NCBI GenBank assembly: GCA_020723225.1
Contig: DYJG01000066.1
Span: forward strand, 1-9,253
Reading direction: 5' to 3'
From: Desulfobacca acetoxidans
GTDB taxonomy: Bacteria > Desulfobacterota > Desulfobaccia > Desulfobaccales > 0-14-0-80-60-11
Length of the DNA stretch: 9,253 bases
Shown: positions 1 to 5,453 of the stretch, one piece after another
Layout of the letters: each line of letters opens with the position of its first letter
How positions within the stretch are numbered: the first letter of the stretch is position 1
Position numbers and translations under genes: made by a program
The notes under the pieces: generated by a model
What the model saw: the letters and a program-made list of their open reading frames with translations, nothing else
Databases searched by the model: none
What the model was told of the DNA's origin: nothing

Positions 1-106
1 TATCATCCCCCAACTCTTCCCATTCCTGATCCGGATATGGCTGGCACTTGTCAATGTGAAGAATGTCAGCCTCCCGGTCGTATTTGAAAGTCAATTTCGC
101 TCCCAT
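1..106 (-). CDS. DUF2283 family protein (partial, runs off left edge)
   Basis: The reading frame starts at the ATG at 106 and stays open to the window edge, giving 35 residues beginning MGAKLTFKYDREADILHID. The K-x-x-F-x-Y-D-x-E-A-D-I-L-x-I opening, followed by an acidic EELGDD stretch, is typical of the small DUF2283 family (usually 50-70 residues, beta-rich, biochemical role not established). A strong Shine-Dalgarno (GGAAGGAG) lies about 7 nt upstream, inside the end of the preceding gene. The ATG overlaps that gene's stop by 16 bp, so translation is probably coupled. By position and family pairing it is a candidate antitoxin or partner of the PBECR-like protein upstream; that role is inferred. 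The C-terminus lies outside the window. Confidence 0.72.
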   Translation of the reverse strand, partial: MGAKLTFKYDREADILHIDKCQPYPDQEWEELGDD

Positions 107-417
107 TCTCTTGCTCCTTCCGCCAGTCTTCGGGCCATGTAAGCGGTGACGACAAAATGTTCGGGGCTTAAGCCGCTGGAAGATAACACCACCACTACCA
201 CGTGTTTACCGCCCCGCACGGTATCAAACCAGCGGGAAAACAGTCTAGCGTTGGCAAGACGTGAACTGCGGCGCACCAAATCGGGATCAAACAGGGTTTC
301 GGATATACAATTCCGGTGCTCTGGAAATAAGTCAGGGTGCCGCTCAGCGATGTGCTTTTCTCGCTCGGAAGTAAGCTCAACTTCCCCATTAAAATAAGGG
401 CAAAAGAACTTGGGCAC
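91..417 (-). CDS. PBECR-like (BECR-fold) putative nuclease/toxin
   Basis: This 108-residue protein starts at a GTG (415-417); the only internal Met is near the C-terminus, so no ATG alternative preserves the domain. It opens FFCPYFNGEVELT, then has E-R-E-K-H-I-x-E-R-H-P-D-L (about 18-30), a D-P-D-x-V-R-R-S-S-R segment (44-53), R58, a KHVVVVVLSS strand (71-80) and TAYMARRL (91-98). This layout, with a His-rich helix, a DPDxVRRS loop, a central strand and a final TAY strand, is what I recall for proteins annotated as PBECR2 nuclease fold (the phage Barnase-EndoU-ColicinE5/D-RelE-like group), which contain small RNase toxins. The next gene overlaps it by 16 bp and is a DUF2283 protein. I infer a two-gene toxin-antitoxin-like module; activity is not shown. 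DUF4258-like proteins are the main alternative. Confidence 0.68.
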   Translation of the reverse strand: MPKFFCPYFNGEVELTSEREKHIAERHPDLFPEHRNCISETLFDPDLVRRSSRLANARLFSRWFDTVRGGKHVVVVVLSSSGLSPEHFVVTAYMARRLAEGAREWERN

Positions 418-462
418 TTAGGATTCCAGTTCGTTTCTCAAGGGGCTATCTTGCCTATTGAT

Positions 463-1899
463 TTAATAAGCTTTACCCAAGGGTTTTTCAAGAGGTCTTT
501 GGGGGCCGGCTTGCGGTCTCCCACCCCACTCCTTCACCCCATCCCCCACCAGCAGTGCCGCCACCGGCGTGATATGCAGCAGCAGCCGGTCGATGGTGGC
601 CCGGACGTACATGTCGAATTCCGCCGCGGAGGTGGGGGCCACCGCGTAGGCCACCAGAACGGCCAGGAGGTTGCCGCCTAAGAACAGCGCCGGGAAGAGC
701 CGGGGAGAGCGCCACAGGCCCCGGCCGCTAAAGATCAGCGCCAGAACTGCGGCGGGCCACAGGAGGCCGAAAAAGAAAGGATCCACCAGAGCCCGAAGGA
801 AATAAGGAATGGATTCCAGAAGCTGGTGGGGATAGAGGTTCCGGACGTGATCCGCGCCCATCTCCAGGTGCCTGAAGGCCGCAAACAGCCGCCAGGGCAG
901 AAAGCCCGCGGCCAGGCCCAGGATGGGAATTCCCAATTTCAGGACGCGCATTTTCCAGTCCGGAGGCCGCAGCCACACCAGGGTCAGGAAAGCCGCCAGG
1001 AGAATGGTCCCGGCCAGGGGCGGGCCTTCGTATTTGCACCAGGCCAGGCCCGCAAAAAAGGGAGCGGCCAGGGCCAGGGCGCCTACGGGGGCGGCGTCCA
1101 TCAGCCATAAGTACAGCAGGCCCACCGCTGCCAGGGCGAAATAGGCCAGGGGCAGGTCCGCGTAGGCAATGAAGAGATGGGAGATGAAAACCGTGCCGTT
1201 TAAGGCGAAAAACGCGGTGACCCCCAAGGCCCGGGTGCGGTTAAGGCCCATCCTCCTAAGGAAGGAATAGAGCATCCCCAGGAGCAGAGCGCCCCAGAAG
1301 GGGAACAGGCCCTGAGCCAGGTGGTCCTTCACCTCCCCCAGGCAGAAATAGAGATAGCTCAAAAGCAGGGGCACTAGATTGGGGTAATAGTTGTGGGCCT
1401 CGATGCAGGTCAGGTCCATGCCCCCGGTCTGGTAAAACAGCTTGGCCTTGCAACCCCAGGTGGCGATGGTGTCCCAAGCCCACATGGGGTAAATAACGGC
1501 CCGGAAGTAGGCGAAAAGCAAGACCGCGGACAGTAAACCGATGAACACCCAGTCCCACACCTGGAAAGGGGCGGACGAAGGGGCCGGGATGGTGGAGGGG
1601 GCGGATTCCGGCCCTCCGGCCCTTTTCCTTACTATCATTTTTAACGCCACGAGTAAGAAAGCCCCGGCCAGGGGCGGGACCAGGATCGGGATCAGGCTGA
1701 AGGGGTGGCCCCACCAGGAGAGGAGCAGCATCCACAGGGTGAGGACCACCGCACCGATACCGAAGCTGTAAGAGAGACTTTCCAGCACCCGGAATCCCCG
1801 GGGATTTGGAACCAGCAGGGCAAAGCCGAGGTAGCCCAGAAGAAAAACGCTCCCAAGGCCTAAGGAGAAGCGGAGGAGAGCCAGGGCGGTGTCAATCAT
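463..1899 (-). CDS. GT-C fold polytopic membrane glycosyltransferase
   Basis: A 478-residue integral membrane protein with about ten to twelve hydrophobic segments. The frame is open further upstream, but the ATG at 1899 is chosen because it overlaps the upstream gene's stop by 8 bp (ATGATTGA), a usual coupled arrangement, and the extension only shadows that gene. GT-C hallmarks: an acidic residue in the first large external loop (WAWDTIATW at 140-148, D143), an HNYYPNLVPLL motif (169-179), and a YADLPLAYFALA helix (246-257). Such enzymes transfer a sugar from a polyprenyl-phosphate donor on the outer face of the cytoplasmic membrane. A soluble DPM1-like GT2 encoded just upstream could supply that donor. 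Acceptor and sugar cannot be read from sequence. An O-antigen ligase or flippase is less likely given the D and HxYYP motifs. Confidence 0.75.
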   Translation of the reverse strand: MIDTALALLRFSLGLGSVFLLGYLGFALLVPNPRGFRVLESLSYSFGIGAVVLTLWMLLLSWWGHPFSLIPILVPPLAGAFLLVALKMIVRKRAGGPESAPSTIPAPSSAPFQVWDWVFIGLLSAVLLFAYFRAVIYPMWAWDTIATWGCKAKLFYQTGGMDLTCIEAHNYYPNLVPLLLSYLYFCLGEVKDHLAQGLFPFWGALLLGMLYSFLRRMGLNRTRALGVTAFFALNGTVFISHLFIAYADLPLAYFALAAVGLLYLWLMDAAPVGALALAAPFFAGLAWCKYEGPPLAGTILLAAFLTLVWLRPPDWKMRVLKLGIPILGLAAGFLPWRLFAAFRHLEMGADHVRNLYPHQLLESIPYFLRALVDPFFFGLLWPAAVLALIFSGRGLWRSPRLFPALFLGGNLLAVLVAYAVAPTSAAEFDMYVRATIDRLLLHITPVAALLVGDGVKEWGGRPQAGPQRPLEKPLGKAY

Positions 1900-2392
1900 G
1901 GAACTTCCCCGGGAGCCGTTCGTAATCCACTTTAAAGACCAGACCCGGACCGGGGACCGGCAACAGCAGGAAAGCCGCGGATTCGGCCACCGCGTCCTGG
2001 CTCTTCCAGGGCTTCTTACCCTCCCGGACCACCAGATAGGAAGCCTTTTCCTGGCGCAAGGCATGAAAGAGAAACGAAGGAGGCGCCGCCGGCGACAGCA
2101 GTACGTGCTTCCGGGGGGTGAGATGGTACCGGGCCTCGATCTCCTTGCCCGCCTCATAATTATCCAGGAAGATATAGGTATCCCGGGGAGGGATGACCGC
2201 GGCCAGGGTAAGGGCCCACCGGTAAAGTGGGTCCTCCTGCCGCACCGCGGTCCCGGTGCGCCCGCTCGCCACTCGCCAGGCCATTTCCTTAACGTCCGGG
2301 GCGTAGTACCAGGCCAGCCAGATTGTTTGTCCGACCCAGCAGCCGATGACCAGCCAAAACAAACAGTGGCGCCAGTTTCTCAAGATGCTCAT
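1892..2392 (-). CDS. Small single-pass membrane protein of unknown function, partner of GT-C gene
   Basis: A 166-residue protein I do not recognise as a named family. One hydrophobic segment lies at about 11-30 (FWLVIGCWVGQTIWLAWYY) after a short basic N-terminus, followed by a soluble domain of about 135 residues with alternating strand-like and helical stretches (YIFLDNYEAGKEIEARYHL, HVLLSP, SYLVVREG, AAFLLLP). It probably sits in the inner membrane with the domain outside. The 8-bp stop/start overlap with the GT-C gene indicates co-translation; it may be the periplasmic domain that some GT-C enzymes carry fused at their C-terminus (inference). The ATG lies 3 bp from the arm of a large inverted repeat, and the bases before it are pyrimidine runs with no Shine-Dalgarno. 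The upstream frame is open but has no nearby start codon. The 5' end may have been replaced by the repeat. Confidence 0.7.
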   Translation of the reverse strand: MSILRNWRHCLFWLVIGCWVGQTIWLAWYYAPDVKEMAWRVASGRTGTAVRQEDPLYRWALTLAAVIPPRDTYIFLDNYEAGKEIEARYHLTPRKHVLLSPAAPPSFLFHALRQEKASYLVVREGKKPWKSQDAVAESAAFLLLPVPGPGLVFKVDYERLPGKFHD

Positions 2393-2437
2393 CGAGGGGG
2401 GGAAAAGGGGAAAAGGGAAAAAGGGAAAAAGTTCCTC

Positions 2438-2610
2438 ATGGACCAGTGGCCCACCTGTAAAGCATGAAAAGTCTTGCCCCCCCTCACCCCGGCCCTCTCC
2501 CCCCGCCAGTTAGCGGCAGGGGGGAAGGGTACCCCCTGGGCGGGGGGAGAGGGAGTAAGTCCCAGGCATACCTTTGCTTTTACTGGCCACTGACCACTGG
2601 CCTCTGGCCA
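2438..2610. repeat. Heptad inverted repeat nested in E1 (element E1, middle)
   Basis: The right arm has four heptads ending in CT: TTTTACT (2578-2584), GGCCACT (2585-2591), GACCACT (2592-2598), GGCCTCT (2599-2605). On the minus strand these read AGAGGCC, AGTGGTC, AGTGGCC, AGTAAAA. The left arm keeps two copies, ATGGACC (2438-2444) and AGTGGCC (2445-2451), which can pair with it. The AGTAAAA heptad nearest the loop recurs in the elements at 4953, 5990 and 8406. Confidence 0.7.
2493..2553. repeat. GC-rich palindrome at the core of E1
   Basis: CCCTCTCCCCCCGCC (2493-2507) and GGCGGGGGGAGAGGG (2539-2553) are a perfect 15-bp inverted repeat. The 31-bp loop can itself fold (AGGGGG with CCCCCT). The preceding CCCTCACCCCGGCCCTCTCCC-like context resembles a repeat motif widespread between genes in many G+C-rich bacteria. 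On RNA it would form a strong hairpin after the GT2 gene. Confidence 0.8.
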
Positions 2611-2702
2611 TTTTTCATAACAGGGGAAAGAGTGGTAGATTTTCAATGATTTCATTTGCTTTCCCTTTTCCCCTTTTAACCTTTTTCCCTCTTCCCCCCG
2701 CT

Positions 2703-3392
2703 TTAATCCCAAAACCGGAAGCGGACGATATGGAAGACCGCGGCGATGCCGTCCCGCCAGGTGATCTTTTTGCCGTGGGCGTAGTCCCGGCCATGGTACT
2801 GGATGGGCACTTCGTAGATGCGGCAGCGCTGCTTGGCGACCTTGGCGGTAAGTTCCGGCTCCACTCCGAAGCGGTTGGATTTGATGGAGATTTTTTCCAG
2901 AACTTCCGCCCTGAAGACCTTGTAGCCCACTTCCATGTCCGAGAGGTTTAGATTGGTGAACATGTTGGACAAAGTGGTGACCACCTTGTTGCCCATGTAA
3001 TGCCAGAAAAACAGGACCCGGTGGGGGCGGCCGCCGATCATGCGGCTGCCGTAAACCACGTCCGCCACGTCCTCTTCGATGGGGGCCAACAGCGCCGGGT
3101 AATCCACCGGCCGGTATTCCAGGTCCGCGTCCTGGATAATCACCACGTCGCCGGACACCTGGGCGAAGCCGGTGCGCAAAGCCGCTCCTTTGCCCTGGTT
3201 GCGGTCGTGGTAAAAAGTCCGGACATTGTCATATCTGTCGGCCAACCTGGCCAGAATGTCTCGGGAGCCGTCGATGGAGGCGTCATCCACGGCGATGATC
3301 TCTTTGTCGTAGGGGGCCTCCTGCACCAGCCGGAAAATTTCTTCAAGGGTGTCTTTTTCGTTGTACACCGGAATGACGATACTGAGTTTCAT
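2703..3392 (-). CDS. Family 2 glycosyltransferase, DPM1-like polyprenyl-phosphate sugar synthase
   Basis: A 229-residue soluble GT-A fold enzyme. Visible motifs: LSIVIPVYNE at the N-terminus (3-12), the nucleotide-binding VDDASIDGS (35-43), GKGAALRTGF (68-76), the metal-binding QDADLEY (87-93, a DxD motif) and VYGSRM (113-118), then DMEVGYKVFR (152-161) and NRFGVEPELTAKV (173-185). This is the DPM1/GT2 subfamily pattern: transfer of a sugar from a nucleotide donor (GDP-mannose or UDP-glucose type) to a polyprenyl phosphate on the cytoplasmic face. There is no C-terminal membrane anchor; length matches single-domain DPM1-type enzymes. An AGGAG lies about 12 nt before the ATG, a long spacing. 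The GT-C enzyme two genes downstream is the plausible user of its lipid-linked product. Donor specificity is unknown. Confidence 0.9.
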   Translation of the reverse strand: MKLSIVIPVYNEKDTLEEIFRLVQEAPYDKEIIAVDDASIDGSRDILARLADRYDNVRTFYHDRNQGKGAALRTGFAQVSGDVVIIQDADLEYRPVDYPALLAPIEEDVADVVYGSRMIGGRPHRVLFFWHYMGNKVVTTLSNMFTNLNLSDMEVGYKVFRAEVLEKISIKSNRFGVEPELTAKVAKQRCRIYEVPIQYHGRDYAHGKKITWRDGIAAVFHIVRFRFWD

Positions 3393-3410
3393 GCGATCGT
3401 TATCGCTCCT

Positions 3411-3477
3411 GTTTGCGTCTTTGCGCCCTGGCGGTCATGGCGGGAAAAAAATTTTCTCGCAAAGACGCAAAGGGCGC
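3411..3477. repeat. Octad inverted repeat between moaA and GT2 (element E2)
   Basis: TTTGCGTCTTTGCG (3412-3425) and CGCAAAGACGCAAA (3458-3471) form a perfect 14-bp inverted repeat with a 32-bp loop. Each arm is an 8-bp iteration (CTTTGCGT, CTTTGCG), and a GCGCCC/GGGCGC block lies at the end of each arm in slipped register. The left arm overlaps the GT2 ribosome-binding region, so an RNA hairpin could affect GT2 translation. The remainder of the gap up to moaA is A+T-rich and shows only a weak promoter-like site. Confidence 0.8.
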
Positions 3478-3493
3478 TTAAGAATAATTTTTT

Positions 3494-3522
3494 ATTATAG
3501 ACCTTAATTCAGAGAATGAGTT
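3494..3522 (-). promoter_or_regulatory. Possible promoter for the GT2 cluster
   Basis: A perfect TATAAT is present on the minus strand (3499-3494), 101 bp from the GT2 start codon. At 17-bp spacing the -35 position is poor (AACTCA). Because the stretch is A+T-rich, the -10 could be chance. Confidence 0.25.
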
Positions 3523-3540
3523 AGGTTTTTTTCTTATGAT

Positions 3541-4533
3541 TCAGCCGCCGATGCTCACCATCTGGCGGCAGGGGTGGAGGGTCTCCGGATCGGAGAATTT
3601 AGGCTTCCAGGCCTTGAGATGAACCGCTTCCCGGAAGAGCCGCCCCAAAGCCGCATCGCTTGCCCCCTGGCGGAGCGGCCCCTTGAGGTCCAGCTCGGCC
3701 TGGCCGAACAGGCAGGGGCGCAGGCTGCCGGCGGCGGTGAGGCGGAGGCGGTTGCACTCCGGGCACTGGTGCTCGCTGATGGCGCTGATGAACCCCAGCT
3801 CCCCCTTAAACCCGGGAAAGCGGAAGATCCGGGCCGGCCCCCCGCAGCTCGTCCGGCACACCGGCTCCCCTCCTCCCAGGGCCGCCAGGCGCTGTCGCAC
3901 CTCGGCCATGGGGAGGAAGTGGCGCTGCCATTTCCGCCGGGACACGGTAGGCATGAATTCGATGAACCGCACCTGAAAAGGGCGCTCCCGGGCCAGGTAA
4001 GCGAAATCCAACAGTTCGCCGTCGTTTAAGTCCTTTAACACCACGCAATTGATCTTGATGGGGTGAAACCCCAGGGACGCGGCCTGCTCCAGGCCGGCGA
4101 GCACCTCCAGAAAATGGTCGCCGCCGGTGAGTTCCCGGTAGCGCTCTCTTTTAAGAGTGTCCAGGCTGAGGTTGAGGTGGCGCAGGCCCGCAGCGTGCAG
4201 GGCCGGTGCCAGTTCCTTCAGGCGCACGCCGTTGGTGGTGAGGCAGACTTCTTTGAGGCCCTTAACCTGGTGCAGGTTCCGGATAAATTCCACTACGCCT
4301 TTGCGCACCAGGGGCTCGCCGCCGGTGACCCGGATCTTCAAGATGCCCTGGGCCGCGGCCACCCGGGCCAGGCGCAGCATCTCTTCGTAACGGAGGATCT
4401 CCGGGGCCGGCAGTTTCTCCCATTCCCCCTCTGCGGGCGCGCAGTAGAAACAGCGGAGATTGCAGCGGTCGGTGATGGACAGCCGCAGGTAATTGACCGG
4501 CCCTAATGGGTTTATTGTGGCGCTTTTTTCCAT
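3541..4533 (-). CDS. moaA: GTP 3',8-cyclase MoaA (molybdenum cofactor biosynthesis)
   Basis: A radical SAM enzyme catalysing, with MoaC, the first step of molybdopterin synthesis, GTP to cyclic pyranopterin monophosphate. In the 330-residue form the N-terminal cluster motif is CNLRCFYC (C24, C28, C31), with VTGGEP (69-74) binding SAM. The C-terminal cluster uses the CPECNRLR cysteines (257, 260) and C274 in LRPCLFG. The protein ends in the conserved GlyGly. Length is normal for MoaA. The ATG at 4533 is preferred to a TTG at 4539 because AAGAAG sits 9 nt before the ATG but only 3 nt before the TTG. No other molybdopterin gene is in the window, so it stands alone here, divergent from a cobalamin riboswitch unit with which it shares only the promoter region. 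Confidence 0.96.
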   Translation of the reverse strand: MEKSATINPLGPVNYLRLSITDRCNLRCFYCAPAEGEWEKLPAPEILRYEEMLRLARVAAAQGILKIRVTGGEPLVRKGVVEFIRNLHQVKGLKEVCLTTNGVRLKELAPALHAAGLRHLNLSLDTLKRERYRELTGGDHFLEVLAGLEQAASLGFHPIKINCVVLKDLNDGELLDFAYLARERPFQVRFIEFMPTVSRRKWQRHFLPMAEVRQRLAALGGGEPVCRTSCGGPARIFRFPGFKGELGFISAISEHQCPECNRLRLTAAGSLRPCLFGQAELDLKGPLRQGASDAALGRLFREAVHLKAWKPKFSDPETLHPCRQMVSIGG

Positions 4534-4545
4534 GACCAAAAACTT

Positions 4546-4574
4546 CTTATACTATTTTACCTTTTCGCAATCAA
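4546..4574 (-). promoter_or_regulatory. Possible moaA promoter
   Basis: On the minus strand TTGATT (4574-4569), a 17-bp spacer and TATAAG (4551-4546) match sigma70 boxes at 4/6 and 5/6. The -10 box lies so close to the ATG (4533) that the transcript would have a leader of only a few bases and the AAGAAG Shine-Dalgarno would be lost from it, which counts against the call. Confidence 0.25.
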
Positions 4575-4595
4575 ACATGGGAGGAGAATTTTGCC

Positions 4596-4624
4596 TTGAC
4601 AGGAAACGGAGTCCGCCATATGCT
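4596..4624 (+). promoter_or_regulatory. Sigma70-type promoter of the riboswitch transcript
   Basis: TTGACA (4596-4601, perfect -35), a 17-bp spacer and TATGCT (4619-4624, 4/6 match to TATAAT). Transcription would start near 4631, just before P1 of the cobalamin riboswitch at 4639. Confidence 0.65.
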
Positions 4625-4638
4625 GTGGCCATAGAGAA

Positions 4639-4799
4639 GATGGGTACCCCTTACGGGGTTTAATAGGGAAGCCGGTTCAAGGCCGGCACGGTCCCGCCGC
4701 TGTAGCCGGGGACGAAACCTGCAAGGCCACTGTTTCCTTAAGGGAGACGGGAAGGCGCAGGGACTAGGGTAATCCGGAAGTCAGAAGACCTGCCCATCC
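4639..4799 (+). promoter_or_regulatory. Cobalamin (B12) riboswitch
   Basis: The core conserved blocks are in order: AGGGAAGCCGGT and the CGGCACGGTCCCGCC region (about 4665-4698), CTGTAGCCGGGGACGA (4700-4715), CCTGCA and GCCACTG (4726-4732), GGGAAGGCGCAGGG (4749-4762) and the B12 box AGTCAGAAGACCTGCC (4779-4794). P1 closes through GATGGGTA (4639-4646) with TGCCCATC (4791-4798). Riboswitches of this family bind adenosyl- or other cobalamins and normally turn expression off when B12 is plentiful. An intrinsic terminator follows about 90 nt downstream, indicating control by premature termination. The only gene downstream on this strand is the 86-residue unknown at 5055. No cobalamin synthesis or transport gene is seen. 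Confidence 0.95.
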
Positions 4800-4889
4800 G
4801 TTTGGCCGAGGTCCCCGTGGCAGGGACTGAAGGCCGGTCCGGGGTCTTGTGCCTCGGACCCCCCTGGGATTAAGAAAGCTGGGCGCCAT

Positions 4890-4921
4890 CCCTGGGTCTT
4901 TACGGACCCGGGGTTTTTTTT
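4890..4921 (+). terminator. Intrinsic terminator downstream of the riboswitch
   Basis: CCCTGGGTC (4890-4898) pairs with GACCCGGGG (4905-4913; 9 bp with one T-G wobble) around a 6-nt loop, followed by eight T (4914-4921). It is the likely output element of the B12 riboswitch. The leader between 4800 and 4889 holds further pairing segments (GTCCC 4811-4815 with GGGAC 4823-4827; GGTCCG 4836-4841 with CGGACC 4855-4860) that could form alternative structures. I could not identify a clear antiterminator. Confidence 0.85.
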
Positions 4922-4952
4922 GCCCAGACGCGGCGGGCGCCAGGGGGATAGA

Positions 4953-5032
4953 AGTGAACAGTAAGCGGTGAGCAGTGAGCAGTGAAAAGCGGTTGCCCCG
5001 ATTTTTTTACTGCTCACTGCTTACTGCTCACT
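4953..5032. repeat. Heptad inverted repeat before the 86-residue gene (element E3)
   Basis: The left arm holds five consecutive heptads: AGTGAAC (4953-4959), AGTAAGC (4960-4966), GGTGAGC (4967-4973), AGTGAGC (4974-4980), AGTGAAA (4981-4987). The right arm holds four: TTTTACT (5005-5011), GCTCACT, GCTTACT, GCTCACT (5012-5032), the complements of AGTAAAA, AGTGAGC, AGTAAGC and AGTGAGC. The 17-bp loop ends in a T-run. It lies between the riboswitch terminator and the Shine-Dalgarno of the gene at 5055, so it is part of that gene's leader RNA. Confidence 0.85.
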
Positions 5033-5054
5033 AAACTAAAAAACGGAGGTTTTT

Positions 5055-5315
5055 ATGAAAGACGGACTGATCGTGTACCTGGTGAGCACCCCCGGCCTGC
5101 CGGAGGAGTTCGACGCGCCCGCCGCCGTGAAAGACCTGGGCTATCCGGCGGACCGGGTGGAAGTGGTGGCCCCGGACCAGGGGTTCTTCACAGTGGAGGA
5201 CGCCTGGCATTTTCTCCTCACCCGGGGTTGCGGCCGCATCCGCCTGGTGGTGGGGGAAGCCGAGGGGCCGGACCACCTGCGGCCCCTGGGACCCGCCGTG
5301 CGGTTGTGCGGGTAA
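5055..5315 (+). CDS. 86-residue protein of unknown function under B12 riboswitch control
   Basis: I do not recognise this protein. It starts at an ATG with a strong Shine-Dalgarno (GGAGG, 5 nt spacing) and uses the G+C-rich codons of its neighbours, so it looks genuine. The pattern alternates strand and helix: LIVYLVS (5-11), a helix around 16-28, RVEVVAP (34-40), FTVEDAWHFLLTRG (45-58), RIRLVVGE (61-68), AVRLCG at the end. Cys59, Cys85, His52 and His74 are possible ligands, but no metal motif is clear. There is no signal peptide or membrane segment, so it is probably cytoplasmic. It is the only gene on the B12-regulated transcript. A role in cobalamin use or replacement is inferred from control alone. 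Confidence 0.7.
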   Translation: MKDGLIVYLVSTPGLPEEFDAPAAVKDLGYPADRVEVVAPDQGFFTVEDAWHFLLTRGCGRIRLVVGEAEGPDHLRPLGPAVRLCG

Positions 5316-5322
5316 AAAGATT

Positions 5323-5443
5323 CACCACAGAGGCACAGAGGACACAGAGATTCACAGAGAAAAATTTAAGGCTGTGGCGCTAAAGCGCCACAGCCTTAAA
5401 TTTTTTCCCTCTGTGAAACTCTGTGCTCTCTGTGTCTCTGTGG
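5323..5443. repeat. Long octad inverted repeat between convergent genes (element E4)
   Basis: The arms (5323-5380 and 5385-5443) are nearly complementary over about 58 bp with a 4-bp loop (TAAA). The outer part iterates a CACAGAG unit: CCACAGAGG, CACAGAGG, ACACAGAGA, then TTCACAGAG on the left, and CTCTGTG units on the right ending CTCTGTGG. The inner 21 bp are perfect. It lies 7 bp after the stop of the 86-residue gene and 10 bp from the stop of the convergent gene at 5454. CCACAGAG-type repeats recur between genes in many bacteria. Confidence 0.88.
5360..5405. terminator. Bidirectional intrinsic terminator at the core of E4
   Basis: A perfect 21-bp stem has a G+C-rich top (GGCTGTGGCGC with GCGCCACAGCC), a TAAA loop, and A/T runs on both sides (AAAAATTTAA before, TTAAATTTTTT after). 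In either direction the RNA hairpin is followed by a T-rich tract, so it can end both the plus-strand transcript (gene 5055-5315) and the minus-strand transcript (gene 5454-5969), which converge here. Confidence 0.75.
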
Positions 5444-5453
5444 TTAATTCTTT

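Larger units (their letters stand above)
2396..2700. repeat. Outer inverted repeat of G/A octads filling the gap (element E1, outer)
   Basis: The left arm (2396-2431) is GGGGAAAA-type octads: G-run, AAAA, GGGG, AAAA, GGG, AAAAA, GGG, AAAAA. The right arm (about 2659-2700) is the imperfect complement, CTTTCCCTTTTCCCC and further C/T octads. The element fills the gap between the GT2 stop (2703-2705) and the next start codon (2390-2392), with 2-3 bp to spare at each end. Two further inverted repeats are nested inside it. Confidence 0.8.

Noticed and set aside
1900..2157. N-terminal extension of the GT-C reading frame beyond the ATG at 1899
   Set aside because: It lies wholly inside the 166-residue gene in another frame, has Arg/Pro-rich shadow composition, and would disrupt the normal 8-bp stop/start overlap.
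1889..2467. Long plus-strand frame opposite the small membrane protein gene
   Set aside because: It is a shadow of G+C-rich coding DNA: Arg/Gly-rich, with no recognisable motif, and it runs through the repeat into low complexity.
2389..2712. 107-codon minus-strand frame across the gap after GT2
   Set aside because: Its sequence is repeat-derived and low complexity (Lys/Glu/Gly and Pro runs), and it spans the nested inverted repeats. It does not look like a protein.
4534..4539. TTG start two codons upstream for moaA
   Set aside because: The AAGAAG Shine-Dalgarno is only 3 nt from the TTG but 9 nt from the ATG, so the ATG is the better start.
4781..5017. 78-codon minus-strand frame across the riboswitch leader and E3
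   Set aside because: It is composed of the heptad repeat (LLTAYCSLL-type) and terminator sequence, lies antisense to a clear riboswitch, and has no ribosome site of note.
4953..5032. CRISPR-like array, because of regular short repeats
   Set aside because: Units are 7 bp with no spacers and are arranged as inverted arms. There is no 24-48 bp repeat and no cas gene.
5323..5443. Insertion sequence or MITE ends
   Set aside because: There is no target-site duplication or transposase, and the arms run to a 4-bp loop, so it is a hairpin and not a pair of terminal repeats around cargo.
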